64,000 bases of DNA from Acanthochromis polyacanthus (taxonomy: Eukaryota; Chordata; Actinopteri; Pomacentridae), in NCBI RefSeq assembly GCF_021347895.1, contig NC_067129.1, positions 33,889,690 through 33,953,689 of the forward strand, given 5' to 3'. The first letter of the stretch is position 1; every line of letters starts with the position of its first letter. Below are positions 24,401 through 36,400 of the stretch, piece after piece. The notes beneath the pieces are model-generated. The model made no database searches. It was not told the origin of the DNA and saw only the letters and a program-made list of their open reading frames with translations. The position numbers and the translations under genes are program-made.

Positions 24401-27400
24401 CAGTGGTGGGATTATGGTTAAAATATGAAAATCATTAAAAGTCCTATTTATGAGCACACATTTAAAAAGAAAAGATGTTAAAATATTATAATTCAGATGC
24501 TGGCTATTGATATTTACAAAATTTAACTCGTGTCAAAATAAACACCAAACATAACATACCAAAAGTTTATAATATGAACTGGACCTTGTCAGAAAATGAA
24601 ATATTTTTTTGGTTATATTTGCAGAAACATTTTGAAACTCTAAAACATGTAGTGCAGAAATGCAGTTTAGACATAGTTAATGTGGTAAATGACTATTCTA
24701 GCTGTAAACAGCTGATTTTTAATGGAATATCTCCATAGTGGTACAGAGGAACATTTCCAGCAACCATCACTCCTGTGTTCTAATGCTACATTGTGTTAGC
24801 TAATGGTGTTGAAAGGCTCACTGATGATTAGAAAACCCTTGTGTAGTTATGTTAGCACATGGATAAAAGTGTGAGTTTTCATGGAAAACATGGAATTGTC
24901 TGGGTGACCCCAAACTTTTGAACGGTAATGTAGATATCAGCTTGCTAACTTTTACTCACGTATAGAAACTTTTTAATCTGAAATACTTGTTTACAAAATG
25001 AAATATTTTCTTATTTAGGTCAAACATCTTTGAATGTCTTGAAAAGCACTATTACATATAAGTACTATGTATTATTCGGTATTAGTTGTATTTGAAGACT
25101 CGTGTGGTACAATTTGTCACACCTGCTCAGTAAGTTATGAAAGTTCACACAAAAATAGTTTTTTTTTAAGTTTCTGTGATATGTATTTTGAAAATATCCA
25201 TAGGTGAAGATAACAAAGTTTAAAGCAAGTCAGATATAGTTGAACAGAATTTCGTCTGAAGCACCAAATCTCCAAGTAAAAGTCTCAGTCTGGTTTTATC
25301 GACATGACTGTGAGTTCAGTGGCCTCTTAATTCACCAGGATGGACCCAGTAGAGCAGTTTTAGTAACTTTTAAAGTATGAGTATGGTGCTGACAGACCTG
25401 CAGAAATGACGTGGTGCAGTCATGTCAACATGGACCAGAATCTCAGGGCAATATTTCAAGACTCAAGAGTTCTTATTTGCTCATACAGCATGTGCAGTGA
25501 AATGCAAAGTGACTGTTTCTCAAGGCTGTTCAGTAACAGTAGTACAATGTAAAGAACAAAACTTTCAAAAAACAATAGAACTTTAGAAAAAAAGTCACAG
25601 TGTCATAAACTAGACGAGCCCTCAGTAGATGGCAGAACCACGCCCATGCATGATGCTCTGTATCAATTTTGATCATCCTACGTATATCCCTTCCTATACA
25701 AATGATGCAATATGCAAGAAATGTTCTAAGTGACCCCTGTGACCTTGACCTTGATCTGCTGACCCTGTAACTCCACAACTGAGCAGGGGACCTTAGACTG
25801 ATCTTCAGTGCCAAGTTTGATTATCCTGACTTCAGCACTTGCAGAGATATCTTGAACGGACATACACACACACACACACATACATACATACTTACCCAGC
25901 CAGATACCGAAGCGAATGCAGTAACCCCGCTGACGTACACGTCAGGCGTGGTTAATAATGAGGTGCATTTTAACTTTAAACTCCTGGTTCTGATGCTTTG
26001 TTTCGATTGAGACGCTGAAATCTCAACGTGTGATGTTTTTTTCTTTTCTTTCTTTTTTCTGCGAGCAGTGAACCTGTGCTCCAACCCCGACGACAAGCTG
26101 CAGATCTACAGGGACAACTTTGAGAAAGCATACATGGATTCTACGGAGAGGTTCTACAGAACACAGGCGCCGGCCTACCTGCAGCAGAACGGAGTCCAAA
26201 ACTACATGAAATATGTGAGTATGAGTCAGCAGTGTGACTTCTTTTCTCACTCATTTCCTTCCTATAAATGACGCGAGGCTGCCGAACTACATTTGTGTTT
26301 TACAGCAGCTAGAAACTTTAGATTTGAGGCTCCTGTTACCTGTTTTGATGATTTTGGCACAAAGTTATTTGAATAAAAAGAGAAAACAGTGAGACAGCCA
26401 GCAGGACCAAACAAAACAGAAGATTGGTGTTTATTTAAGCACAGCACGGGCCCAAAATGTTGAGTTGAGTAACAGACACAAAATAAAATACATTTTAATG
26501 GCTTGTGGACATAAAGTAAGCTTGTATAGATCTGCCTCTTTAACCTCAGGGGAGCTCAGCATCTTTAAAAATCCCTCTGGAGACTTTTTTCTGGATATTT
26601 TTTTAAAAATTGCTTTCCAGAATGAGAGAACTGGACTGATTGTTTTTTAGAATAGGATTCCTTTCATGCATATTTCATTCGATCAAGGCACTTTAGGTCC
26701 TCCAGTGACGATGTTTTTGTTTTTGAATTAGTTTTAGAACTTTTTCTGCTTTAGAAAACTGCCACAGACTCTGTAATTCATTTATGCCGTAGCCTGAAGG
26801 CAGAAACAGACGGATTCCTTTCTTCAGCACCACATTGTGCATAAATACAAACCCCTACATGGGAAACAAGTTACTAGATAATCACAACTGGCAGATATAT
26901 CACACACTTGCAGGTTTTAAAGTTATTAGCAGCTAATCAGCTTCAAGTATGCTCAGTCAAAAGTCTATAAATGCATTTCAAAACACTGAATGGACATTAA
27001 AATCATAAAAAAAACAAGAAAAAAGTCATTTCTCCTTGCATATATGCCAATAAAATGTTTGATTAAACAGCATTATTTTCTGTTTTAGTTCATTTTCCGT
27101 ATTACTACTATTATATTTATCATATTCTATACTTTAATGAAGATAAATAATATTGACACATTTGACCATTTTGATAATTCTGATGATTTATGCCTGCATG
27201 TACTTTTACATTTAAAGTATCTGTGATTTTTACTTGAGGAGTTATTAAGCATTAAATATAATTACTATAATTAGACACAAATTCACCCTAAACCAGCTGC
27301 CGAATGATTATGTTACATAATAATAAAACACCATTTTATTCTGTTGATAGCTAATGTGCTACTTGTGTATTTTTTATGTAATGAAAAGCATCTTTAATAT

Positions 27401-30400
27401 CAGTTAAATGAGGGTTTTATTGGTATTTTTTGGTTGTCTTCTTGTGAGTTTCATGCACTGGCTTTAAATGGTTAAGATTTTCATGCTTCACAACAGAAAT
27501 GTACAAACCGGTAACAGTTTTATGTGACATAACTTTATTTACATGTATTTTTTAACCAGGCTGATTCAAAGCTGAGGGAAGAGGAGAAACGTGCACTGCG
27601 ATACCTGGAGACGAGACGTGACTGTAACTCTGTACAAGCAGTGAGTATTAAAGTTTGCCACTTCTTATTGTGTTGAGAAGTTTACCATTGGGTTCGTTAC
27701 AAATTCAGTAAAGTCCCTATGTTTTGTAATGTGTTCATACCCATCTAATCCGTCTCCATATTTTAATTTTCTCAGAATTTTATAATTAAAAAAAAACTTT
27801 TCCTTTTGAATTAGTAAAATTGAATTGCAGAAGTAATTGTGTCAGTAAACACCAAAGTTCTTATTTGTCCTATTTCACAACATTGTACCTATATTTCTGC
27901 ACAAAAATCTTATTTTTTAGTAAACTAAATAACAGCTTGCCGTATATTTTTTCTATTAAACAAACTCATTTCAGAAAATGTGTGCATTTTCTTTGAGACA
28001 AGAAGATCGTCATTAAATAGTCAGAGCACGTAACTTCCAATAAAATCACAACTTGGCTTATTTTTGTGTGTGTGTGTGAAGATTAATCAATTTACATAAA
28101 ATCAACATATTAGCTAAAGCAGTTATTTGGACGAAGCCAGGCTAGCTGTTTCCCTTTACTTACAGTCTTTATGCTAAGCTAAGCTAAAGACCTCCAGACT
28201 GTAGCATCGTCGATCTTTTCTTGTCACTTTGAGTAAGAAATTGCTGAGTGATATTCCCAAAATGTTGAAGTATTCCTTTCAAAGGCCACATGTGTTACTG
28301 TACTGCACATACCGTATTTCTAAAGAACATTTTTTTCCTTCTGTTTGTCTTCCCAGTTAATGGAGTGTTGTGTCAATGCGCTAGTAACGTCATTCAAGGA
28401 GACCATCTTAGCCGAGTGTCCAGGCATGATCAAACGAAATGAGACAGAGAGTGAGTACGGCAGGACTGCTCCCACCAAAGGCTCAGCCAGCTCAGGTTTG
28501 CACCAGGAAATAGCCCTGACCAAACCTCCCCGTCCAGCATCCGTAGAACAAACGTGTTGCCACCACTGCTGTGAAAAGAGGGAAGTCATGCGGTGTACGC
28601 TTTTGAGTGGACAAGGTTTGCGAATCTCTCAGAAATCAGACTGAGAGGTTTTCACGGAAGGAAGGGTGTGTTGGATGTTAGTTTGGTTTGCTGATTTGGC
28701 CCATTTATCAGTGAGATCAGTGGTTATGAAACTCAGCTCATAGAAGCAGTTACGGTACTTCAAAACCCTTTCAAAAGCGTACTTTGTTCGTGAGTCACTC
28801 TTTCCAACGTGAACTCATGGACATGATATGATATTTTTAGATTCAGGGTGACCTCAGATGCTTCGTAATCCTGGAAAAATATCCTCCTTATAACCTTAAA
28901 ACTACTGGAGAAACAGCACAGTTTTTCAGTTTTTTTCAGTATTCAAGTGAACCAGTGATAGCTGTTTGTGCACTGAAGGGTACAATGGAAACGAGCTGCT
29001 CATACCTATTTCAGTATACTTTAAATGGTGCCAGATTACAAAAATGCAAACAAATAAAAGTTGTGACTCCCACTGCAAGACCATTCAAAGACCCAAAAAT
29101 AATTGTGACTGTAATTCCAAAACTTAGAGCATTATTATTAGTAGATAGAAGCAAGAAGTCTAATTATTTTTGATCATAATAAGTAGTATTAACTTAATAA
29201 TAATCTGTATTTTTGTCCCATTAGAGTTTAAACCAGTTGATTGATGTGACTGGTAAAAATATATTTTGATTTTGTCTTTGAGTTTCGTCTTAAACTTGAC
29301 CCAGAAGAAGTCTGCTAATAAAATAAATGTTGTAATTTTATATCTTAAATGATGAAATCCTTTTCCTCGAGCTGATATTATAATGTTCTAATGGTTTGAA
29401 AGCACACAGCTTGTGAGTGTGGGAAGTGAAGAAGTTGTTCAGAGAGGGAACATCTTATGAAAATGTTTTAAAGCCAGAAATAGGAATTGAAATTCATGTT
29501 ACCCAGACTTGAATTAGATTTTGTAAGAATGAGAAGCTTTAAAGTCACTTTCTTTACCAAAAGGTGAGAAATATTAATTTGAATGGGCCACAAAGTTTCT
29601 GTATAGGATTTAACTTACCAAATAATGATTTTATAAACTGAATGTGACCAAAATATTTTGAGGTTTTGCATTTCCTGGTACTGAAATCCTACCATATTTG
29701 CTACTTGTCAAACCTTTCCCGTTCTCAAACTGCTGTTTACTTTAGAGGAGTACATCTCCAGTGCTTAAAATCCACTCGGATATCTTAAAATAAGCTTATG
29801 CAACATTTTTACTCCAGACTTTTTCCATCATTCAAATGTAAAATACCTTAACAAATTATCTTAAGTGAGCATTTAAGTTGAGGAGAATGTCTATAATTGA
29901 GACCTCTGCTCGCTTTCTGGGCTGCATTAACCACCCATCAGTATTTTTAATGCACTTGTGTGTCCAAATCTGTGCTGCTGCAGTTTGATTTAACAAATGG
30001 ACAAAGGCCATCTACAGTAATGGATTTTAAAGCAGCCGATCCTCTGCTTATGCTCTAATGCAGCTGCCAAATGAAAGCCCGGTCTTCAATAAGCTGCAGC
30101 TGACTGGCTGCTGTTGCTAAACTCTTAGACAGATCTAGTACTGCGTTTCCCTTCTAATTCATGATTATTGTTCATTATTTGGGATATATTAAGTGTCTGT
30201 TTAAGGGTTCACAATGAATCTGCACAGTAAACGTGGTCAGTTTAAATGCTGGACCCCCCAGTGCTTAACTCAGAAGCACATTTAATCCAGAACGTACTAA
30301 TGCTGCTTTGACCTCCGTCACAGAGTTGCACCTGATGTTTTCCCTGATGGACAAAGTTCCCAGTGGCATTGAGCCCATGCTGAAGGACCTGGAGGAGCAC

Positions 30401-33400
30401 ATCATGAGTGCCGGCCTCGCCGACATGGTGGCCTCAGCCGAGACGATCACTTCTGTGAGTTTTACAAGTACACGTAACGTATTTGTTTAATAATGCAGTG
30501 GAAAATAAACACCAAAATGCTGCTGAGTTTTGAGATTAAAGAACAACTGCAGCTTTTTCTGGGTTTGCAGGTTTGTTTTCAAAGTTTTGCATCCACCAAG
30601 AGATAGTACAGTGACATCATCACTCCATCAAAGTCTAACAGAGCAAGACAGACATTCAGTTTAGTCAGATTATCATTCTCCAACCACTCAGATTTACTCC
30701 CACAGAATTTAGCTTACCATTATTGTAACTGTTTAACTGCTATTTTTAGCATTAGCTGTCAATTTTGAACAATTTATCATTACTTTTAGGTATTTCACCT
30801 GTCAATCTGTTACCTTAGCATCAATCGCAATCATTTTCAAGTATTTTAGGTGTTTATCAATTACTTTAAATGGACTGTTTTGTCTTTTATACCATTATTT
30901 TATTTAGTTTCATATCTAATTCATGCTCAAGCACATGTATATGTAGTTAATTACACTGTGTGTTGCAAATTAAGCCAATTTTTAAGCCCATTCTAGGAAA
31001 TTAAATATGCAAAATTAGCTATTAAAGATCCCCCCTGATGAAAATGAAGTTTCTTAAAACTTGATTTTCTACACACTGTTTTATATACTAGAAGACACAT
31101 CATGAGGTTTAGAGGAAGCAGCAGTGTAGAGTTACATTTAAGCCATTTACAACATGTAATTTTGACATGCAGAGATGAATTGTAGGGGTTTAATGAAAGA
31201 TTAGAGAGGGAGTTTTACAGTTGCAATTACATGATGCTGGTGCACACTGCTGAACAGAAATAGTAATGCTTCACAACTTCCCTGACAAACGTCTAATTTT
31301 TACGATTTCTTCAAAGATATTAAGTGATAGCTGTCACTGAATTCACTGGTAAATTACAAAAAAACAAACACCCAAACAAACATCTTAAAAGCTGATTTGG
31401 GTTAATTAAAGCTTCCAAAATGTAAATATAAGAGTTCACCTTGGTGTATCTGTGGCAACATTACACTTATTATTTACCTTCGATGTGTTTATACACATGC
31501 AGACTTTTAACAGGACATTTTCCAGAATACAAAACTGATGTTCAAGCTCATATTCATTACATTAAATCAGGCAGCACCAATCACCCATGACCTCAAGCTT
31601 TTTCATTATTACAGGATGCAATTTTTTATCTTTTCTAAATGCAGTGTGCTTTTGTAATTTCTATGTTTGATCATTCTTTGTTTTATGAGATTTATCTTTT
31701 GAAATCGACATTTAGATTGTGTTGCTTTTTTTTACCTTAGAGATTGAAATGACAAACATCAGAGCCTGTTTTGACAAATGAGTATTACTTTTCATATCGC
31801 TAATGCTTGGATTTTGATATTCAGACTGATCAGCTTTCAACTGGTGCTCAGAGGTGACTAAGCTGATATTGTGAAGGTGCATAATCTGTTGGACATCACG
31901 CTGATTTGACAACACAACCTCAACTCGAGGTCATCTTTAACCTTAACTCCACCTTAATCTGAGGTGATTTAAGTCTGCTTCCACCACCTGTTCTTTGTCA
32001 CAGGACTCAGAGAAATATGTGGAGCAGCTGCTCACCTTGTTTAACCGCTTCAGTCGGCTGGTGAAAGAGGCCTTCCAGGACGACCCACGTTTCCTGACGG
32101 CAAGAGACAAAGTGAGTTAGACTTCTGCTGACTTGTCCATCATTAACAGTGGAAGCACCTGACAGAACATGCTGTAAACTACTGTCTAAAATGTCTTTTG
32201 CAGGCTTATAAAGCTGTTGTCAATGATGCCACTATATTTAAATTAGAGCTTCCCATGAAACAGAAAGGGTAAGACGAGCAGCCTGCGTGAAATTCAGCTT
32301 CTGCTCTGGTTTTGTGAAAGGCAGAAATAACTGACTGCACTCGTCTTGCTCGCCTGCAGGGTCGGATTGAAAACTCAGCCAGAGTCCAAGTGTCCGGAGC
32401 TGCTGGCCAACTACTGCGACATGCTCCTGAGGAAGACCCCGCTGAGCAAGAAGCTCACATCTGAGGAGATCGAGGCCAAGCTCAAGGAAGTGGTACGTTT
32501 CAAGGAACATTCGTGTTTTTTGGTTGTGAACTCTTGAAATTCTTCATTATTGGACTCACAATTTGAAGCTCTTTTTTGTAGAGCATGATGATAGCTGGTA
32601 CAAACTCATGATAAGTGATTTACAGGCTTTGTTCACTGGAATACAAAGAAAGCAAATTGTGCAGCTCATGACCTTTCAAAGTCTGCAAATATGGCTACAA
32701 ATGACAGAAAGCTGGATTAATATATACACATTACATACACTGACATAAACACTCAACAAAGAAAGAGAACATCATGTCGAATGGTGTTACATCAACCCAA
32801 TGCTATTTTAAGGTAACTTTCACTGCTTGTCACATCACAAAGGGTTACACCATATAGTAACAGATGTGATGCAACAACCTTTACTTCCCTTTTGCTCTGC
32901 TTTCCTTCGATTTCACCACATTAAAATTGTCCTACAAATGTACTAAGATTTTTTTCCCCCAGCAGATCCTAAGCATGGATCAACTTCGTTTTTCATCTTT
33001 GCAATCCAAAGGTGGAAATTTGTCTTTGGCTCATGACAAATATTTCTATTACAGCAATACAGATTAAAAAAAAATAAAAAAAGTTTATATGTTATAGTTA
33101 AGACCCTACAATGTCATTAATTATGTAAATTTATCTAAATATTAAGACCCTACAATGTCATTAATTATGTAAATTTATCTAAATATTAAGACCCTACAAT
33201 GTCATTAATTATGTAAATTTATCTAAATATTAAGACCCTACAATGTCATTAATTATGTAAATTTATATAGATATTAAGACTCTACAATGTCATTAATTAT
33301 GTATATTTGCCAGACTAATGTGAATGGTATTGTAGAGATCCTACAATATTATTCATGTTGTAAATTTACTGGACTAATGTAAATATTAAGGTTAAGAAAC

Positions 33401-36400
33401 TAAAATAGAATTCATAGTGCAAATTTACCCGAGTAATAAACTATTAATATTAAGACCATATAATATTCTTATTAATAGTAATTTACCTGCCTAATTTAAA
33501 TATTATGGTTAAAACTTTTGAATGTTATTTATTATGTAAATTCCTTCGACTAATTTAAATGTTATGGCTAAGACACTGCAATATTTTTAATTTTACAAAT
33601 TTACCTGACTAATTTAAATGTTTAGCTTAAGGTCTTACAGTAATTTTATTATGCAAATGTACCAGGCTAATTTAAGTGCTAGGTTAAGAGTCTACAGTTC
33701 CATTAATTATGTAACTTAACTGGCTTCTTTAATATTGGTGTTAAGGGTCTACAGTATTATTTGTACCTGACTTTTTTTTGTCATTTTGCAACTCGCTATG
33801 CAGGTGTGTTTCATTTCTTTAAATTTGTAACAAAAGAATCAATTTAGACATGACAAACCACTTACATAATTAGAAACAATGAGGAAGTGTGTAGAAGGCC
33901 AGCAGTGGATAACTTTCACTGCAGCATTTTCTCCTGTGTTTTCTTTTTGCAGCTTTTAGTGCTGAAGTACGTCCAGAACAAAGACGTGTTCATGCGCTAC
34001 CACAAAGCCCACCTGACCCGCCGACTCATCCTCGACATCTCAGCCGACAGCGAGATAGAGGAGAACATGGTGGAGTGGCTCAGGGTACGAACCTCAGCAG
34101 TCATCTTTTCATTTTGTACCGTCCTCCATCCCCCAAATGCCTTCATCAGGGTGATATCTGGGGCTGTTTCCTTTTTCATTATCGTCACAAATATCATAAA
34201 AAAAGTCAGTGGCTTCTAGCAGATTTCTGCATTCATGATTAATAAAATCATCATGAGCTTATTTGTTATGAAAAGCAGCCTCAGATGTCAGTCATCATTT
34301 GCCACATAACTTGTGGTGTACTGGAGATAAATTGTGAGTTGTTTTGATTTTCAGAAACTTTGAAAGAAGCAGTTTTACATCATCTTGCTGTGTGTGATGC
34401 CGTTTATTCCGAACAGGAAGTAGGAATGCCGGCCGACTATGTCAACAAGCTGGCCAGGATGTTTCAGGACATCAAGGTGTCAGAGGACCTCAACCAGTCT
34501 TTCAAAGAAATGCATAAACACAACAAGCTTGCTTTACCAGGTAAACACGATTTAAATCCATATGTGGAGCTGCAGTCAGTCAGTATTTGGTGTTTTACTT
34601 AATTTTATGACTTAAATGATGGGATAATTAATATTTCAGGAAATAAACACGTTTGCTCCTTGGCGATATTAAGATGAGAACATTCATACCTGTATTCTGA
34701 ATATAAAGCAGGATCAGTAGCCGCTTAGCTTAGCTTAGCTTAGCATTGCTTAGCAGTGAGACTTATTAAAATGTTAATTAATGAGTTCTAAATGTTCTGG
34801 CTGACTGCCATGTAGTTGGTATTCAACTGTGATAGTCAGTGAAATCATTTATGAAAAAACATGGCACATTTTTGCTTTTCAAATATCAGGATTTGCTATT
34901 TTGTTTTCTGTTTTTCCTTATTTTAACTCTCCGTAAACAAAGTGTATTTAAATTTTGTGCTTTTGAGTCACAACTTATTCTTGTGTTCTCGCTTTTTCTT
35001 TTGACGTTTAATACACAAAAGCCTTTTTCCAGCTTTATTATTCCAGCATACTTAATTTATGAATGTAAGAGTGCTACTGAGCTTCCCCTGTACTTCTTGG
35101 TAAGATATAAAAATAAGTGTATTCCTAAAATGTCAAACTATTTCTTTAATTCGGCTAGTTAGTAAAGAAGTCAAGACAATAACAATACTAGTGATAAATG
35201 CTGAATAATTACAGCGTATGTCCATCTGAAGCCTAGCTCAAGCCTGTCATTCTGAATGTCTGAGATCAACTTAACGTGTGTTTCGCTGCAGCCGACTCAG
35301 TCAACATAAAGATCCTGAATGCTGGAGCCTGGTCGAGGAGCAGCGAGAAGGTTTTCGTCTCTCTTCCTACAGAGCTGGAGGATTTGATACCAGAGGTAGA
35401 AGACTTCTACAAGAAGAACCACAGTGGCAGGAAGCTCCACTGGCATCACCTCATGTCCAACGGCATTGTGAGTGTATCCTCAGATCTGCACAGAAAAACA
35501 CAAACACTGCACGTAACTGAGGCAGCCAGACGTTGCTTAATGTTGTTAAATTCAACACGGCAGCTCTGTAGGACAATAAGATGTTAGTGTTGTGTTTACA
35601 GCTTTATCGAAGTGCTAAAACAAACTTGGACGCATGCTTCTTGTGGGGCATTTTATTGCTCTTTTAGGAGAAAACCCATTTGAATGTCCTAATGGAACAT
35701 CCACTTAGATAAATCTGAATTTAGAATTACACCCATTGTTTATAAATATCCTAGATGGGTGAGAACAAGTGCTGCAGTTAGTGATTAATTTCCCTAATCA
35801 ATTAGATTATTTTTTTAGTCTGTGAGTCATAGATGGAATCTTTAAAGTGGCAACAAACAACTTTTCAGTCCAGTTTGCCTCCTCTGAAAACAGCGCTCTT
35901 ATCCCTTTGCCAGGAAGAGCTTCCACAGTCACTCTGATTGTTCTTTTAATCTTAAATTTAGCCTTCATTTTCCTGGGAGATTTTGAACCCAGTGTTAAAC
36001 AGACCTGCATAGTGAAAGCAAGATTTATAGGGAAGCAATCGAATCAAAGTTCCAATGAAAAACTGGAGAGTTCTAAAACTTTTGACCAGTAGTGCATATT
36101 CAGTAATTTTTCTGTCTAGAAACTCTTTGATTTAGCATTGGTGAGAGCATAATTTGTTGAAATTGTAGGCTGCAATTTTGCAGTTTCCACATTGTTACTT
36201 CTACTTCGCACTGCTTTTGTCAGCTTAAACGGTTGTTCTGTTTGAATGTGTGCAACATATTAAACAAGTTGTCCTTCATTTCCCCAGATCACCTTCAAGA
36301 ACGAGGTGGGCCAGTACGACCTGGAGGTGACCACCTTCCAGCTGGCTGTGCTGTTCGCTTGGAACCAGAGGCCGAGGGAGCGGATCAGCTTTGAAAACCT

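Noticed and set aside
28451..28644. Extension of the cul5 exon 8 frame into the intron as an alternative C-terminus
   Set aside because: A consensus donor sits at 28,450/28,451 and the extension has no conserved residues; it is simple read-through.
33091..33300. 44-bp repeats considered as a CRISPR-like array
   Set aside because: Units are contiguous with no spacers, in a vertebrate intron, and grade into a degenerate minisatellite.
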